Shown one piece after another: positions 54,825 through 63,217 of a DNA stretch of 64,000 bases. The stretch is taken from NCBI RefSeq assembly GCF_013344475.1, contig NZ_JABUOU010000004.1, positions 1 through 64,000 of the forward strand, read 5' to 3'. The notes beneath the pieces are model-generated. The model was not told the DNA's origin and did not search any database. It was given only the letters and a program-made list of their open reading frames with translations. The position numbers and the translations under genes are program-made. Numbering within the stretch: position 1 is the stretch's first letter; every line of letters begins with the position of its first letter. This DNA is from Martelella limonii (GTDB lineage: Bacteria > Pseudomonadota > Alphaproteobacteria > Rhizobiales > Rhizobiaceae).

Positions 54825-56006
54825 ATGAACAGACCCCTCATCATCATCTATGCCGCCATCGCGCTCGATGCCCTCGGCATCGGCCTCATCTTTCCGATCC
54901 TGCCTTCGCTTCTGAAGGAGGTCACCCACTCGGCCGATGTGGCGCCCTATATCGGCGCGCTCACGGCGCTTTATGCCGCCGTTCAGTTCGTCTTCGCGCC
55001 GGTGCTCGGCGCGCTGTCGGACCGGCTCGGCCGGCGGCCCGTGCTGCTGATTTCGCTCGGCGGCGGCGCCATCAACTATCTGCTCCTCGCCTTTGCGCCG
55101 TCGCTCTGGCTGCTGTTTCTCGGCCGCGCCATTGCCGGCCTCACCAGCGCCAACACGGCCGTTGCCGCGGCCTTCATCACCGACATCTCCGCGCCGGAAA
55201 CCCGCGCGCGCCGCTTCGGCCTGATGAGCGCGATGTTCGGCATCGGCTTTATCGCCGGCCCCGTTACCGGTGGCTTTCTCGGCGATCACTGGCTGCGGCT
55301 GCCCTTCATCGCGGCGGCGGCGCTGAACGGCTGCAATTTCCTGCTCGCCCTTTTTGTTCTGCCCGAAACCCGCAAGGCGAGCGCTGGCGGGTTCGATCCG
55401 GCATCGCTCAATCCGCTGCGCCCGCTCCGCTGGGCCTTTTCGATGACCGGCATGCTGCCCGTGATCCTGATCTTCTTCCTGTTCAGCTTCACCGGCGAAG
55501 CCTACGGGGTGAGCTGGGCGCTCTGGGGCCATGACGTATTCGGCTGGAACGGTTTCTGGATCGGGCTGTCGCTCGGCGCGTTCGGCATCTGCCAGACACT
55601 GACGCAGATTTTCCTGCCCGGCCCCGCCGCAAGGATCCTCGGCGAACGCGGCGCCATCCTCACCGGCATCGCAGGCGCCTCCATCGCGCTCACCGCCATG
55701 GCCTTCACCCATCAGGGCTGGATGGTCTTCGCCGTCATGCCAGTCTTCACGCTTGCCGGCATCGGCGTGCCCGCGCTGCAATCGCTCGCGACGCGGCTGG
55801 TCGACGACACGCGGCAAGGGCAGTTCCAGGGCGTGCTGCAGGCGATCATCAGCCTCTCCTCGATCATCGCGCCGCTGGCCTTCTCGGCGATCTACTTCGC
55901 CTTCCAGGCGCAGTGGCCGGGCGCGGTCTGGCTTTCGGTGGTCGCCATTTATGCGCTGGCCGTGCCATTCGTGCTCATGCTGAAAACAACGCAGCCAGCC
56001 AGCTGA
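54825..56006 (+). CDS. TetA-like MFS multidrug/tetracycline exporter
   Basis: A 393-aa inner-membrane protein with 12 predicted helices. It shows the TetA(A/B)-type motifs DALGIGLIFPILPSLL in helix 1, GALSDRLGRRPVLL after helix 2, and the antiporter motif FGIGFIAGPVTGGFLG in helix 5. Close to class A/B tetracycline antiporters in layout, but chromosomal relatives often export other compounds, so resistance is not claimed. There is no divergent tetR gene; the structured leader upstream is the only visible control element. Confidence 0.88.
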   Translation: MNRPLIIIYAAIALDALGIGLIFPILPSLLKEVTHSADVAPYIGALTALYAAVQFVFAPVLGALSDRLGRRPVLLISLGGGAINYLLLAFAPSLWLLFLGRAIAGLTSANTAVAAAFITDISAPETRARRFGLMSAMFGIGFIAGPVTGGFLGDHWLRLPFIAAAALNGCNFLLALFVLPETRKASAGGFDPASLNPLRPLRWAFSMTGMLPVILIFFLFSFTGEAYGVSWALWGHDVFGWNGFWIGLSLGAFGICQTLTQIFLPGPAARILGERGAILTGIAGASIALTAMAFTHQGWMVFAVMPVFTLAGIGVPALQSLATRLVDDTRQGQFQGVLQAIISLSSIIAPLAFSAIYFAFQAQWPGAVWLSVVAIYALAVPFVLMLKTTQPAS

Positions 56007-56047
56007 TTCCTCGATGCATATCGGCGGATGGTCTCCCCTTCGATTTT

Positions 56048-56062
56048 GTTCCCTTTTCATTC
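56048..56062 (+). promoter_or_regulatory. Candidate LexA (SOS) box upstream of imuA
   Basis: GTTC-CCTTTTC-ATTC differs by one base from the alphaproteobacterial LexA consensus GTTC-N7-GTTC and ends 27 bases before the imuA ATG, where SOS control of this cassette is expected. Confidence 0.55.
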
Positions 56063-56089
56063 TCATCCGATCCGCTATATCATCCCGCC

Positions 56090-56671
56090 ATGCAGGATGA
56101 ATTTTCAACCATGTTTCCGCTCCGGCGCGGCCGGGTGCATGATGCGACCGGGCCCGGTGCCACGGTGTTTGCCGCAGCGCTTTCCGGCGTGACCGGCGGC
56201 ACTGTGCTGTGGATCAGACAGGCCTGGTTTGCCGAGGAGATCAACCCGGTGGCGCTTTCGGCGTTTTTCGATCCGCGCGACATCATCCTCGCGCGCACCG
56301 CCGACCAGACGGAGACGCTCGCCGCTGCTGAAGAGGGGCTGCGCTCGGGCGCCGTCGGCCTCGTCGTCATGGAGATGGACAAGCCGGTGGAACTCACCCC
56401 CGGACGACGGCTGCAGCTTGCCGCCGAGACCGGCCGCAGCATCGGACTTTCGCTGCATCCGGAGGGCGCCGGCAATCAGGCGGCGACCACGCGCTGGCTC
56501 TGCAGGCCGGTCTTCTCCGCTTCCGACTCGACTCTTCAAAACTGGTCCATTATAAAGAACAAAACAGGAACAACTAACAGCTGGGCAGTGCGGTGGGATG
56601 AAACGGCGCGTCGTATCCATGTGGTTTGCGAGACTCCCGAGCGAGCGGCTATTGAGGGCCCGACCGGTTGA
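56090..56671 (+). CDS. imuA: ImuA, RecA-like accessory protein of damage-induced mutagenesis
   Basis: A 193-aa protein related to SulA/RecA folds and required with ImuB and DnaE2 for translesion synthesis in many bacteria. Recognised by RGRVHDATGPGATVFAAAL, GGTVLWIRQAWFAEEINPVAL, LRSGAVGLVVMEMDKPVELT, GRRLQLAAETGRSIGL, and STLQNWSIIKNKTGTTNSW. It is shorter than many ImuA proteins and lacks a clear Walker A loop. Its 3' end overlaps imuB by 74 nt. ATG 56111 is an alternative start. Confidence 0.88.
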   Translation: MQDEFSTMFPLRRGRVHDATGPGATVFAAALSGVTGGTVLWIRQAWFAEEINPVALSAFFDPRDIILARTADQTETLAAAEEGLRSGAVGLVVMEMDKPVELTPGRRLQLAAETGRSIGLSLHPEGAGNQAATTRWLCRPVFSASDSTLQNWSIIKNKTGTTNSWAVRWDETARRIHVVCETPERAAIEGPTG

Positions 56672-58067
56672 GGGTCCGTTCGCCGTCACGCTGAGCGAGG
56701 GCAATCACGACCGGCTTTACGCGCTCAACCTCGAGGCCGAGGGCCAAGGGCTGGAACGCGGCATGGGGCTTGCCGATGCCCGCGCCTATGTGCCGGATCT
56801 GATCACCCGTCCCGCAGATATAGACGCCGATCGGCGTTTCCTGACGATGCTCGCCCGCTGGGCAACGCGCTATACGCCCCATGCAGGCCTCGACGGCGAG
56901 GACGGGCTGGTGCTCGACATCACCGGCGCCGCCCATCTCTTCGACGGCGAGACGGCGATGCTCGAGGACATGAAGGAGCGGCTTGCCCGCGCCCGGCTTT
57001 CCGTCAAGATCGGGATCGCCGACACCCGGGGAGCGGCCTGGGCGCTGTCGCATTTTGCCCCCGGCATTGCGCCCCCGGGCAAGACCGGCGCCGCCCTCGG
57101 GCCGCTTCCGGTCGCCGCGCTCCGCATCGACGAGAAGACCGCGACCGCGCTGAAACGCCTCGGCCTCAACACCATTGCCGACATGGCGGCCCTGCCGCGT
57201 GCCACGCTCGCCCGCCGCTTCGACATGGCGCTGATTGCGCGGCTCGACCAGGCGACCGGCGAACGCGGCGAGGCCGTGTCGCCGCTTTCCGAGCCGCCGC
57301 ATTACGGCGTCAGGATGACCTTTCCCGAGCCGATCGGCCTTGTCGACGATGTCATGGCCGCCCTCTCCCGCCTTCTCGACACGCTCTGCCAGCGGCTGAA
57401 GGCGCGGGAAGCCGGCGCGCGCGCCATCGCCCTTGCCGTCGAGCGGGTCGACCAGAGCGACCAGCGGGTAACGCTCCGCCTTGCCCGCCCGATGCGCGAT
57501 GCACCCCGTATCCTCAAGCTGTTCGAGCGCCCTGTCGGCGAGATCGAGGCCGGTTTCGGCATCGAGCGGATCCGGCTCGAGGCGCTGGATGTAGAGGCGC
57601 TCCCCGCCGAGCAGATCGGCGAAGGCGGGCTGGTGGAGGGCGAGGCGCTGGACGATCTCGTCACCCGGCTCGGCGCCCGCATCGGCCTCGACAACATCGT
57701 CCGCTTCCAGCCGGTCGCAAGCCATATCCCGGAGCGCGGCTTCACCGAGATTCCCGGCGCCTGCGGGCGGGTGGAGGCCGAATGGCGGATGGACCAGCCC
57801 CGTCCCGTGCGCCTGTTCCCGCCGGAACCGGTAACCAGCGACGCCGCACGCCGTCCGCCCTCGCGCTTTTCCTGGCGGCGCATGCGGCTTGAAACGGCGT
57901 CAAGCCGTGGGCCGGAGCGGATCGCGCCGGAATGGTGGCGGCCGGACGAGGCCTGGCGTTCCGGGCTTCGCGATTACTGGCGGGTGGAAACCCGGCAGGG
58001 GCTCAGGCTGTGGATGTTCCACACACCGCAGGCCCCCGGCTGGTTCGTCCACGGCCTGTTCGCCTGA
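56598..58067 (+). CDS. imuB: ImuB, Y-family DNA polymerase-like protein
   Basis: A 489-aa protein with the palm and little-finger layout of Y-family polymerases but acting as a non-catalytic scaffold that links DnaE2 to the sliding clamp. LSEGNHDRLYALNLEAEGQGLERGM and GEDGLVLDITGAAHLF align with the regions where catalytic acidic residues normally lie and are altered. VSMWFARLPSERLL opens the protein. Middle gene of the imuA-imuB-dnaE2 cassette, ending 9 bases before dnaE2. Confidence 0.92.
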   Translation: MKRRVVSMWFARLPSERLLRARPVEGPFAVTLSEGNHDRLYALNLEAEGQGLERGMGLADARAYVPDLITRPADIDADRRFLTMLARWATRYTPHAGLDGEDGLVLDITGAAHLFDGETAMLEDMKERLARARLSVKIGIADTRGAAWALSHFAPGIAPPGKTGAALGPLPVAALRIDEKTATALKRLGLNTIADMAALPRATLARRFDMALIARLDQATGERGEAVSPLSEPPHYGVRMTFPEPIGLVDDVMAALSRLLDTLCQRLKAREAGARAIALAVERVDQSDQRVTLRLARPMRDAPRILKLFERPVGEIEAGFGIERIRLEALDVEALPAEQIGEGGLVEGEALDDLVTRLGARIGLDNIVRFQPVASHIPERGFTEIPGACGRVEAEWRMDQPRPVRLFPPEPVTSDAARRPPSRFSWRRMRLETASSRGPERIAPEWWRPDEAWRSGLRDYWRVETRQGLRLWMFHTPQAPGWFVHGLFA

Positions 58068-58076
58068 GGCCCGGCC

Positions 58077-61000
58077 ATGGATTATGCCGAGTTGTGCGTC
58101 ACCTCCAACTTCACCTTCCTCACCGGCGCCTCGCATCCGGAGGAGATTGTCGCGCGTGCGGCCGAACTCGGCCTTGCGGCGATTGCCATCACCGATCGCA
58201 ACTCGCTGGCAGGCGTGGTGCGGGCCTTTCGCGAATTGAAAGAGATCAGGCGCAAGCTGGAGAAGAATGAAGAAACGCTCACGCTCACCTTCAAGCAGCA
58301 TGTCGACCCGTGCTCCCGCCAGACGCTCGGCGAAGCGGTCACCATGCCCCTTCCCAGTCGAGCCCGCCTGCCGCGCCTCATCGTCGGCTGCCGGCTGGTG
58401 CTGGCCGACAGCCCCGTCGATTTCGTGGCGCTGCCGAAGGACAAGCCGGCCTACCAGAAACTCGTGCGGCTCTTAAGCCTCGGCAAGCGGCGCGCCGAGA
58501 AGGGCGAATGCACGCTTTATCTCGCCGACATGCTGGAATGGGCCGATGGCTCGATCCTGATCGCGCTGCCTGCGGACATGGCGGAGAACAGGGCGGAAGC
58601 GGTCGACCATGTCACCCAGGCGATCCGCCGCTTTCCCGGCCATGTGTTTACGGGTGCGCCCCCCCGCTATGACGGCTCGGATGCCGCATGGTTTGCGGCG
58701 CTGACTGCGCTTTCGCACAAGACCGGCGCGCCGATGGTTGCCGTCGGCGACGTGCTGATGCATCACGCCAGCCGCCGCCAGCTTGCCGATGTGCTGACCT
58801 GCATGCGCCACCACATCACCATCGACGCGATCGGCCATCTGGCGTTGCCGAATGCCGAGCGGCGGCTGAAGCCCGCCGCCGAAATGGCGCATATCTTCCG
58901 CGATCACCCCGCCGCCATCCGCCGCACGCTGGAAATCGCAGACCGCCTGACCTTCGACCTCACCGAGCTTTCCTACAATTATCCGGCCGAAGTCGCCCAT
59001 GGCGAGGCGCCGCAGGACCGCCTTGCCCGGCTCACCTGGGAGGGGCTGAAGCGGCGCAATCCCGAAGGCATTCCGGCGCGCAACCGGGAACTGGCAGAGA
59101 AGGAACTCGCGCTCGTCGGCGAGCTCGGCTACGCCGCCTATTTCCTCACCGTCCACGACATCATCGCCTTTGCGCGCGGCGAGGGCATTCTCTGCCAGGG
59201 CCGCGGCTCGGCGGCAAACTCGATCCTCTGTTACGCGCTCGGCATCACCGATGTCAGGCCCGACATGATCGGCATGGTGTTCGAGCGCTTCGTCTCCCGC
59301 CATCGTGGCGAGCCGCCGGATATCGACGTCGATTTCGAGCATGAGCGGCGCGAGGAGGTGATCCAGCATATCTACGATACCTATGGCCGCGCAAATGCCG
59401 GGCTCTGCGCCACCGTCATCCATTTCCGCTCGCGCGCGGCAATCCGCGAGGTCGGCAAGGTGATGGGGCTTTCGAACGATGTCACCGCTGCGCTTTCCGG
59501 CCAGATCTGGGGCATTTCCAGCCGGGGCGCGGAGCCCGAGCGGCTGAAGGAGGTCGGCCTCGACCTTACCGACCGCCGGCTGACCCAGACCGTGCGCATC
59601 ATCGGCGAGATCATCGGCTTTCCGCGGCACCTGTCGCAGCATGTCGGCGGCTTCATCATCACCGAGGACCGGCTGGACGAACTCTGTCCGATCGAAAACG
59701 CGGCGATGGAAAACCGCACCGTGATCGAATGGGACAAGGACGATATCGATGCGCTCAACATACTCAAGGTCGATGTCCTGAGCCTCGGCATGCTGACCTG
59801 CCTCAAGAAATGCTTCGATCTCACCGCGCGCCATTATAATCGACCGCTCACCATCGCCGACGTGCCGCAGGAGGACGAGGCGACCTATGTCATGCTGCAG
59901 AAGGCCGATGCCATCGGCGTGTTCCAGGTGGAAAGCCGGGCACAGATGAACTTCCTGCCGCGGATGAAGCCGGAAACATTCTACGACCTCGTCATCGAGG
60001 TGGCGATCGTGCGCCCCGGGCCGATCCAGGGCGGCATGGTGCAGCCCTATATCCAGCGGCGGCAGAAGAAGGCAAAGGTGGAATACCCCTCGCCGGCGCT
60101 CGAGGATGTGCTGAAAAAGACGCTCGGCGTGCCGCTGTTTCAGGAACAGGCGATGCTGATCGCCGTGGTCGCCGCCGGCTTTTCGGCCGAGGACGCCGAC
60201 CGGCTGCGCCGCTCGCTGGCAAGCTTTCGACAGATGGGCACGATCGGCGAATTCGAGGAGCAGTTCGTCAACGGCATGCTCAGGAATAACTATGAACTCG
60301 ACTTCGCCAAGCGCTGCTTTGCCCAGATCAGGGGCTTTGCCGATTACGGCTTTCCCGAAAGCCATGCGGCGGCGTTTGCCATGCTCACCTATGTCTCGGC
60401 CTGGCTGAAATGCCATTATCCGGCAGCCTTTGCCTGCGCGCTTCTGAATTCGCAGCCGATGGGCTTTTATGCGCCGGCCCAGATCGTGCGCGATGCCCGC
60501 GAGCACCAGGTGGACGTGCGGCCGATCTCGGTCAATCACAGCGCCTGGGACTGCACGCTGGAAAAGCGCGCCGACGGCGCCTATGCGCTGCGCCTCGGCT
60601 TCCGCCAGATCAAGGGGCTGAAGAAGGAGGATGCCGTCTGGCTGGAGAACGCGCGCGGCAACGGCTACCATACGCCGGAAGACGTGTGGCTCAGGGCCGG
60701 CCTGATGCCGGCGGTTCTGGAGCGTCTCGCCGAGGCCGATGCCTTTGCCGATGCCGGCCTTTCGCGGCGCGATGCGCTGTGGCGGGTGAAGGCGATCCGC
60801 GCGCCAAAGCCGCTGCCGCTCTTCAACGACCCGATCGACGGCGAGCATATCAGCGAGCCGGATGTCATCCTGCCGGCGATGAACCTGGGAGAACAGGTGG
60901 TGGAGGATTACGTCGCGACCCGCATGAGCCTGCGCGCCCACCCGATGGAACTGCTGCGCCCGAAAATGCCGGGCCTGACGCTGCATTCGGCATTGGCGAC

Positions 61001-61403
61001 GACGCCGCTGCGGCGCGTCAGCGTCGCAGGCCTCGTCATCACCCGCCAGCGCCCCGGCACCGCCTCGGGCGTGATCTTCCTGACGCTGGAGGACGAGACC
61101 GGGGTGTCCAACGTGGTCGTCTGGAACAAGGTCTATGAGCGTTTCCGCCGCACGGTCATGGGCGGGCGGCTCCTGAAGGTCACCGGCCCGTTGCAGCGCG
61201 AAGGCGTCGTCGTCCATGTGATCGCCGAAACCATCGAGGACTGCTCCTGGCGCCTCTCCGAACTCGGCCACCCGATGGACGACGCCATCGGCATCACCGA
61301 TCCCAAGACCGACGACACCCCGCGCCGCCCCAAGCTCCAGCCCCGCGCCCACCACCCGCGCGAACAGGCGAAGAAGCTGTTTCCGAGCCGGGATTTTCAT
61401 TGA
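58077..61403 (+). CDS. dnaE2: Error-prone DNA polymerase DnaE2 (ImuC)
   Basis: Large C-family polymerase subunit of 1108 aa that carries out translesion synthesis after DNA damage. The PHP domain (SNFTFLTGASHPEEIVARA; AIAITDRNSLAGVVRA) opens the protein. The palm contains CQGRGSAANSILCYALGIT and PPDIDVDFEHERREEVIQHI with catalytic aspartates, followed by the helix-hairpin-helix and an OB-fold (AGLVITRQRPGTASGVIFLTLEDETG). It lacks the C-terminal tau-binding extension of DnaE1. Third gene of the imu cassette. Confidence 0.96.
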   Translation: MDYAELCVTSNFTFLTGASHPEEIVARAAELGLAAIAITDRNSLAGVVRAFRELKEIRRKLEKNEETLTLTFKQHVDPCSRQTLGEAVTMPLPSRARLPRLIVGCRLVLADSPVDFVALPKDKPAYQKLVRLLSLGKRRAEKGECTLYLADMLEWADGSILIALPADMAENRAEAVDHVTQAIRRFPGHVFTGAPPRYDGSDAAWFAALTALSHKTGAPMVAVGDVLMHHASRRQLADVLTCMRHHITIDAIGHLALPNAERRLKPAAEMAHIFRDHPAAIRRTLEIADRLTFDLTELSYNYPAEVAHGEAPQDRLARLTWEGLKRRNPEGIPARNRELAEKELALVGELGYAAYFLTVHDIIAFARGEGILCQGRGSAANSILCYALGITDVRPDMIGMVFERFVSRHRGEPPDIDVDFEHERREEVIQHIYDTYGRANAGLCATVIHFRSRAAIREVGKVMGLSNDVTAALSGQIWGISSRGAEPERLKEVGLDLTDRRLTQTVRIIGEIIGFPRHLSQHVGGFIITEDRLDELCPIENAAMENRTVIEWDKDDIDALNILKVDVLSLGMLTCLKKCFDLTARHYNRPLTIADVPQEDEATYVMLQKADAIGVFQVESRAQMNFLPRMKPETFYDLVIEVAIVRPGPIQGGMVQPYIQRRQKKAKVEYPSPALEDVLKKTLGVPLFQEQAMLIAVVAAGFSAEDADRLRRSLASFRQMGTIGEFEEQFVNGMLRNNYELDFAKRCFAQIRGFADYGFPESHAAAFAMLTYVSAWLKCHYPAAFACALLNSQPMGFYAPAQIVRDAREHQVDVRPISVNHSAWDCTLEKRADGAYALRLGFRQIKGLKKEDAVWLENARGNGYHTPEDVWLRAGLMPAVLERLAEADAFADAGLSRRDALWRVKAIRAPKPLPLFNDPIDGEHISEPDVILPAMNLGEQVVEDYVATRMSLRAHPMELLRPKMPGLTLHSALATTPLRRVSVAGLVITRQRPGTASGVIFLTLEDETGVSNVVVWNKVYERFRRTVMGGRLLKVTGPLQREGVVVHVIAETIEDCSWRLSELGHPMDDAIGITDPKTDDTPRRPKLQPRAHHPREQAKKLFPSRDFH

Positions 61404-61462
61404 ATTCTTGTACGGTATCCCGCCATGAAAACAGGCCGACACAGACATGAGAGGACAGACGC

Positions 61463-61960
61463 TTGAAAACCCTTATCGCCTTCGCAGGCCTGCCCGGCAC
61501 GGGCAAAAGCACCATCGCCAAGGCGCTTTCGGTCAGGACAGGCGCGGTCTATCTCCGTGTCGATGAGATCGAGACCATCATGCTGTCGCACGACCCTGAA
61601 CGGGACATCGGATCGCAAGGCTATGAGATTCTCGCCGCACTCGCCGCCTCCAATCTCGCGCTCGGCCATGACGTGATCACCGATTGCGTGAACCCCTGGA
61701 CGCTCACGAGAGGAATGTTCGCTGAAACTGCCGCACGCGCCAACGCACGTTTTCTCGGGGTCGAGATCATATGCTCCGATCCCGGTATCCATCGGCTTCG
61801 GGTCGAACACCGCGCAGTCGACATTCCCGGCTGCAAGAAGCCTTCATGGCAGGAGGTGACAAACCGCGACTATGCGGTCTGGTCCGATGCCGATATCCGC
61901 ATCGACACCGCGAGCAAGAGCGTCGCAGACAGCGCTTCGGAAATAGCATCAAGGCTTTGA
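61463..61960 (+). CDS. Small P-loop kinase-like ATPase (AAA_33 type)
   Basis: A 165-aa protein with Walker A GLPGTGKSTIAKAL at residues 9-22, a lid/aspartate region YLRVDEIETIML, and DVITDCVNPW. It resembles small kinases of the AAA_33/zeta-toxin-like or gluconate-kinase group that phosphorylate small molecules. No antitoxin-like gene is adjacent, so a toxin role is not supported. Located 59 bases after dnaE2 in the same direction. Substrate unknown. Confidence 0.8.
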   Translation: MKTLIAFAGLPGTGKSTIAKALSVRTGAVYLRVDEIETIMLSHDPERDIGSQGYEILAALAASNLALGHDVITDCVNPWTLTRGMFAETAARANARFLGVEIICSDPGIHRLRVEHRAVDIPGCKKPSWQEVTNRDYAVWSDADIRIDTASKSVADSASEIASRL

Positions 61961-62022
61961 GCAGGGCTTTGCGCGCTACCGCTCCCTCGCCCCGCACATC
62001 CGGCCGGCAAAGCCGCCTCCCC

Positions 62023-62670
62023 TCAATACATCGACTTCCGATACCCCTCCTCAAGCCCGTCGTCGAGTTTCTTCATCTCTTCCGGGTCTTCCGGGGCGGC
62101 GTCGATCTGGTCGAGGATGATCTTGACGAGCGAGGGCATTTCGCTGCGGTCCTGAAGGCTCTCCGGATCCCACAGCTTTGAGCGGCGGAAGGCCTTCGCG
62201 CAGTGCAGGAAGACTTCCTCGATCTCAACGACGATCGCAGTCAGCGGCAGGCGATCCTTGACGGCGAGAAGGGCAAGCAGATCGGGATCGCGGGTGATCA
62301 CCGCCCGGCCATTGATGCGCAGCGTATCATCGAAGCCCGGCACCATGAAGATCATACCGACGGCAGGATTGGCGAGAATGTTCGACTGGGTATCGAGCCG
62401 GTTGTTGCCCGGCCGGTCGGGGATCAGCAGCGTTCTGTCATCAAGCACCTTGACGAAGCCGCGCGGGTCGCCGCGCGGGCTGACATCGGCCTTGCCTTCT
62501 GCCGATTGCGTGCCGATGCACAGGAAAGGCGCGCGGGCAATGAAGTCGATCGCATGGCGGTCGAGCCGCGGAAGGGACTTCTTCGCCGCTATGTCATGCG
62601 TCGCCGGAAAAAGAGACCTGAGCTCCTGTTCATCGCCGACCAGAAACTCGGTTTTCAGTTCAAAGGCCAT
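62023..62670 (-). CDS. Pyridoxamine-5'-phosphate-oxidase-like flavoprotein (PPOX family)
   Basis: A 215-aa split-barrel FMN-binding protein of the MSMEG_1061-like group. Conserved stretches are FIARAPFLCIGTQSAEGKADVSPRGDPRGFV, LIPDRPGNNRLDTQSNILANPAVGMIFMVPG and LRINGRA. A C-terminal helical tail (MPSLVKIILDQIDAAPEDPEEM) follows. ATG 62670 is preferred because GGAGG lies upstream of it. Probably an F420/FMN-type or general stress flavoprotein, not PdxH, since PLP-pathway residues are not evident. Confidence 0.85.
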   Translation of the reverse strand: MAFELKTEFLVGDEQELRSLFPATHDIAAKKSLPRLDRHAIDFIARAPFLCIGTQSAEGKADVSPRGDPRGFVKVLDDRTLLIPDRPGNNRLDTQSNILANPAVGMIFMVPGFDDTLRINGRAVITRDPDLLALLAVKDRLPLTAIVVEIEEVFLHCAKAFRRSKLWDPESLQDRSEMPSLVKIILDQIDAAPEDPEEMKKLDDGLEEGYRKSMY

Positions 62671-62750
62671 CCCGTCACCCTCCATTCCCGATATTATCGA
62701 AAGCAGGGATGACGGGAGAAGGCCGCTTTGACAAGCGGAATCCGCGAAGC

Positions 62751-63191
62751 TCAGGCGGCGGCAACCTTTTCCAGCGCTTCCAGCGCCTCGATGCAGGCGG
62801 CGGCCGATTCGCGGCCCTTGTTGTGGCTGTCATCGGCCGAGCGGGCGAAGGCCTGGGCGGCGGTGTAGGTGGTGAGAATGCCGAAGGTCACCGGCACCCC
62901 GGTCTCAAGCGAGACCTGCATCAGTCCGTGGGCGGTAGCCTCGGAGATATATTCGAAATGGGCCGTCTCGCCCTTGATCACCGCGCCGATGGTGACGACG
63001 CCGTCGAACTTGCCGGTCTCGGCAAGCTTGCGCGCGACCAGCGGTATTTCGAATGCGCCCGGCACATCGAAGATATCGGCCTCGGCAACGGGCGCACCGC
63101 GCTCTTCAAGTTCGGCCTTGGCGCCGTTCAGGAGACCGGTGGTGACCTTCTCGTTGAAACGGGAGATGACGATGGCAATGCGTTTGGACAT
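62751..63191 (-). CDS. ribH: 6,7-dimethyl-8-ribityllumazine synthase
   Basis: Condenses 3,4-dihydroxy-2-butanone 4-phosphate with the ribitylamino-uracil in riboflavin synthesis. The 146-aa protein has the family blocks ISRFNEKVTTGLLNGA, VPGAFEIPLVARKL, GAVIKGETAHFEYISEATAHGL and FGILTTYTAAQAFARS. ATG 63191 has AAGGAAAC upstream. It follows ribBA by 26 bases, and ribBA supplies its butanone phosphate substrate. Confidence 0.95.
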   Translation of the reverse strand: MSKRIAIVISRFNEKVTTGLLNGAKAELEERGAPVAEADIFDVPGAFEIPLVARKLAETGKFDGVVTIGAVIKGETAHFEYISEATAHGLMQVSLETGVPVTFGILTTYTAAQAFARSADDSHNKGRESAAACIEALEALEKVAAA

Positions 63192-63217
63192 GCATGTTTC
63201 CTTTTCTGGGGGCCGGC

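Noticed and set aside
58473-61448. 991-codon open frame on the minus strand
   Set aside because: Antisense to dnaE2, which has complete polymerase motifs; the antisense product is His/Asp/Arg-rich with no domain.
61463-61960. Small P-loop protein considered as a zeta-type toxin
   Set aside because: No epsilon-like antitoxin gene precedes it and its motifs equally suit housekeeping small-molecule kinases.
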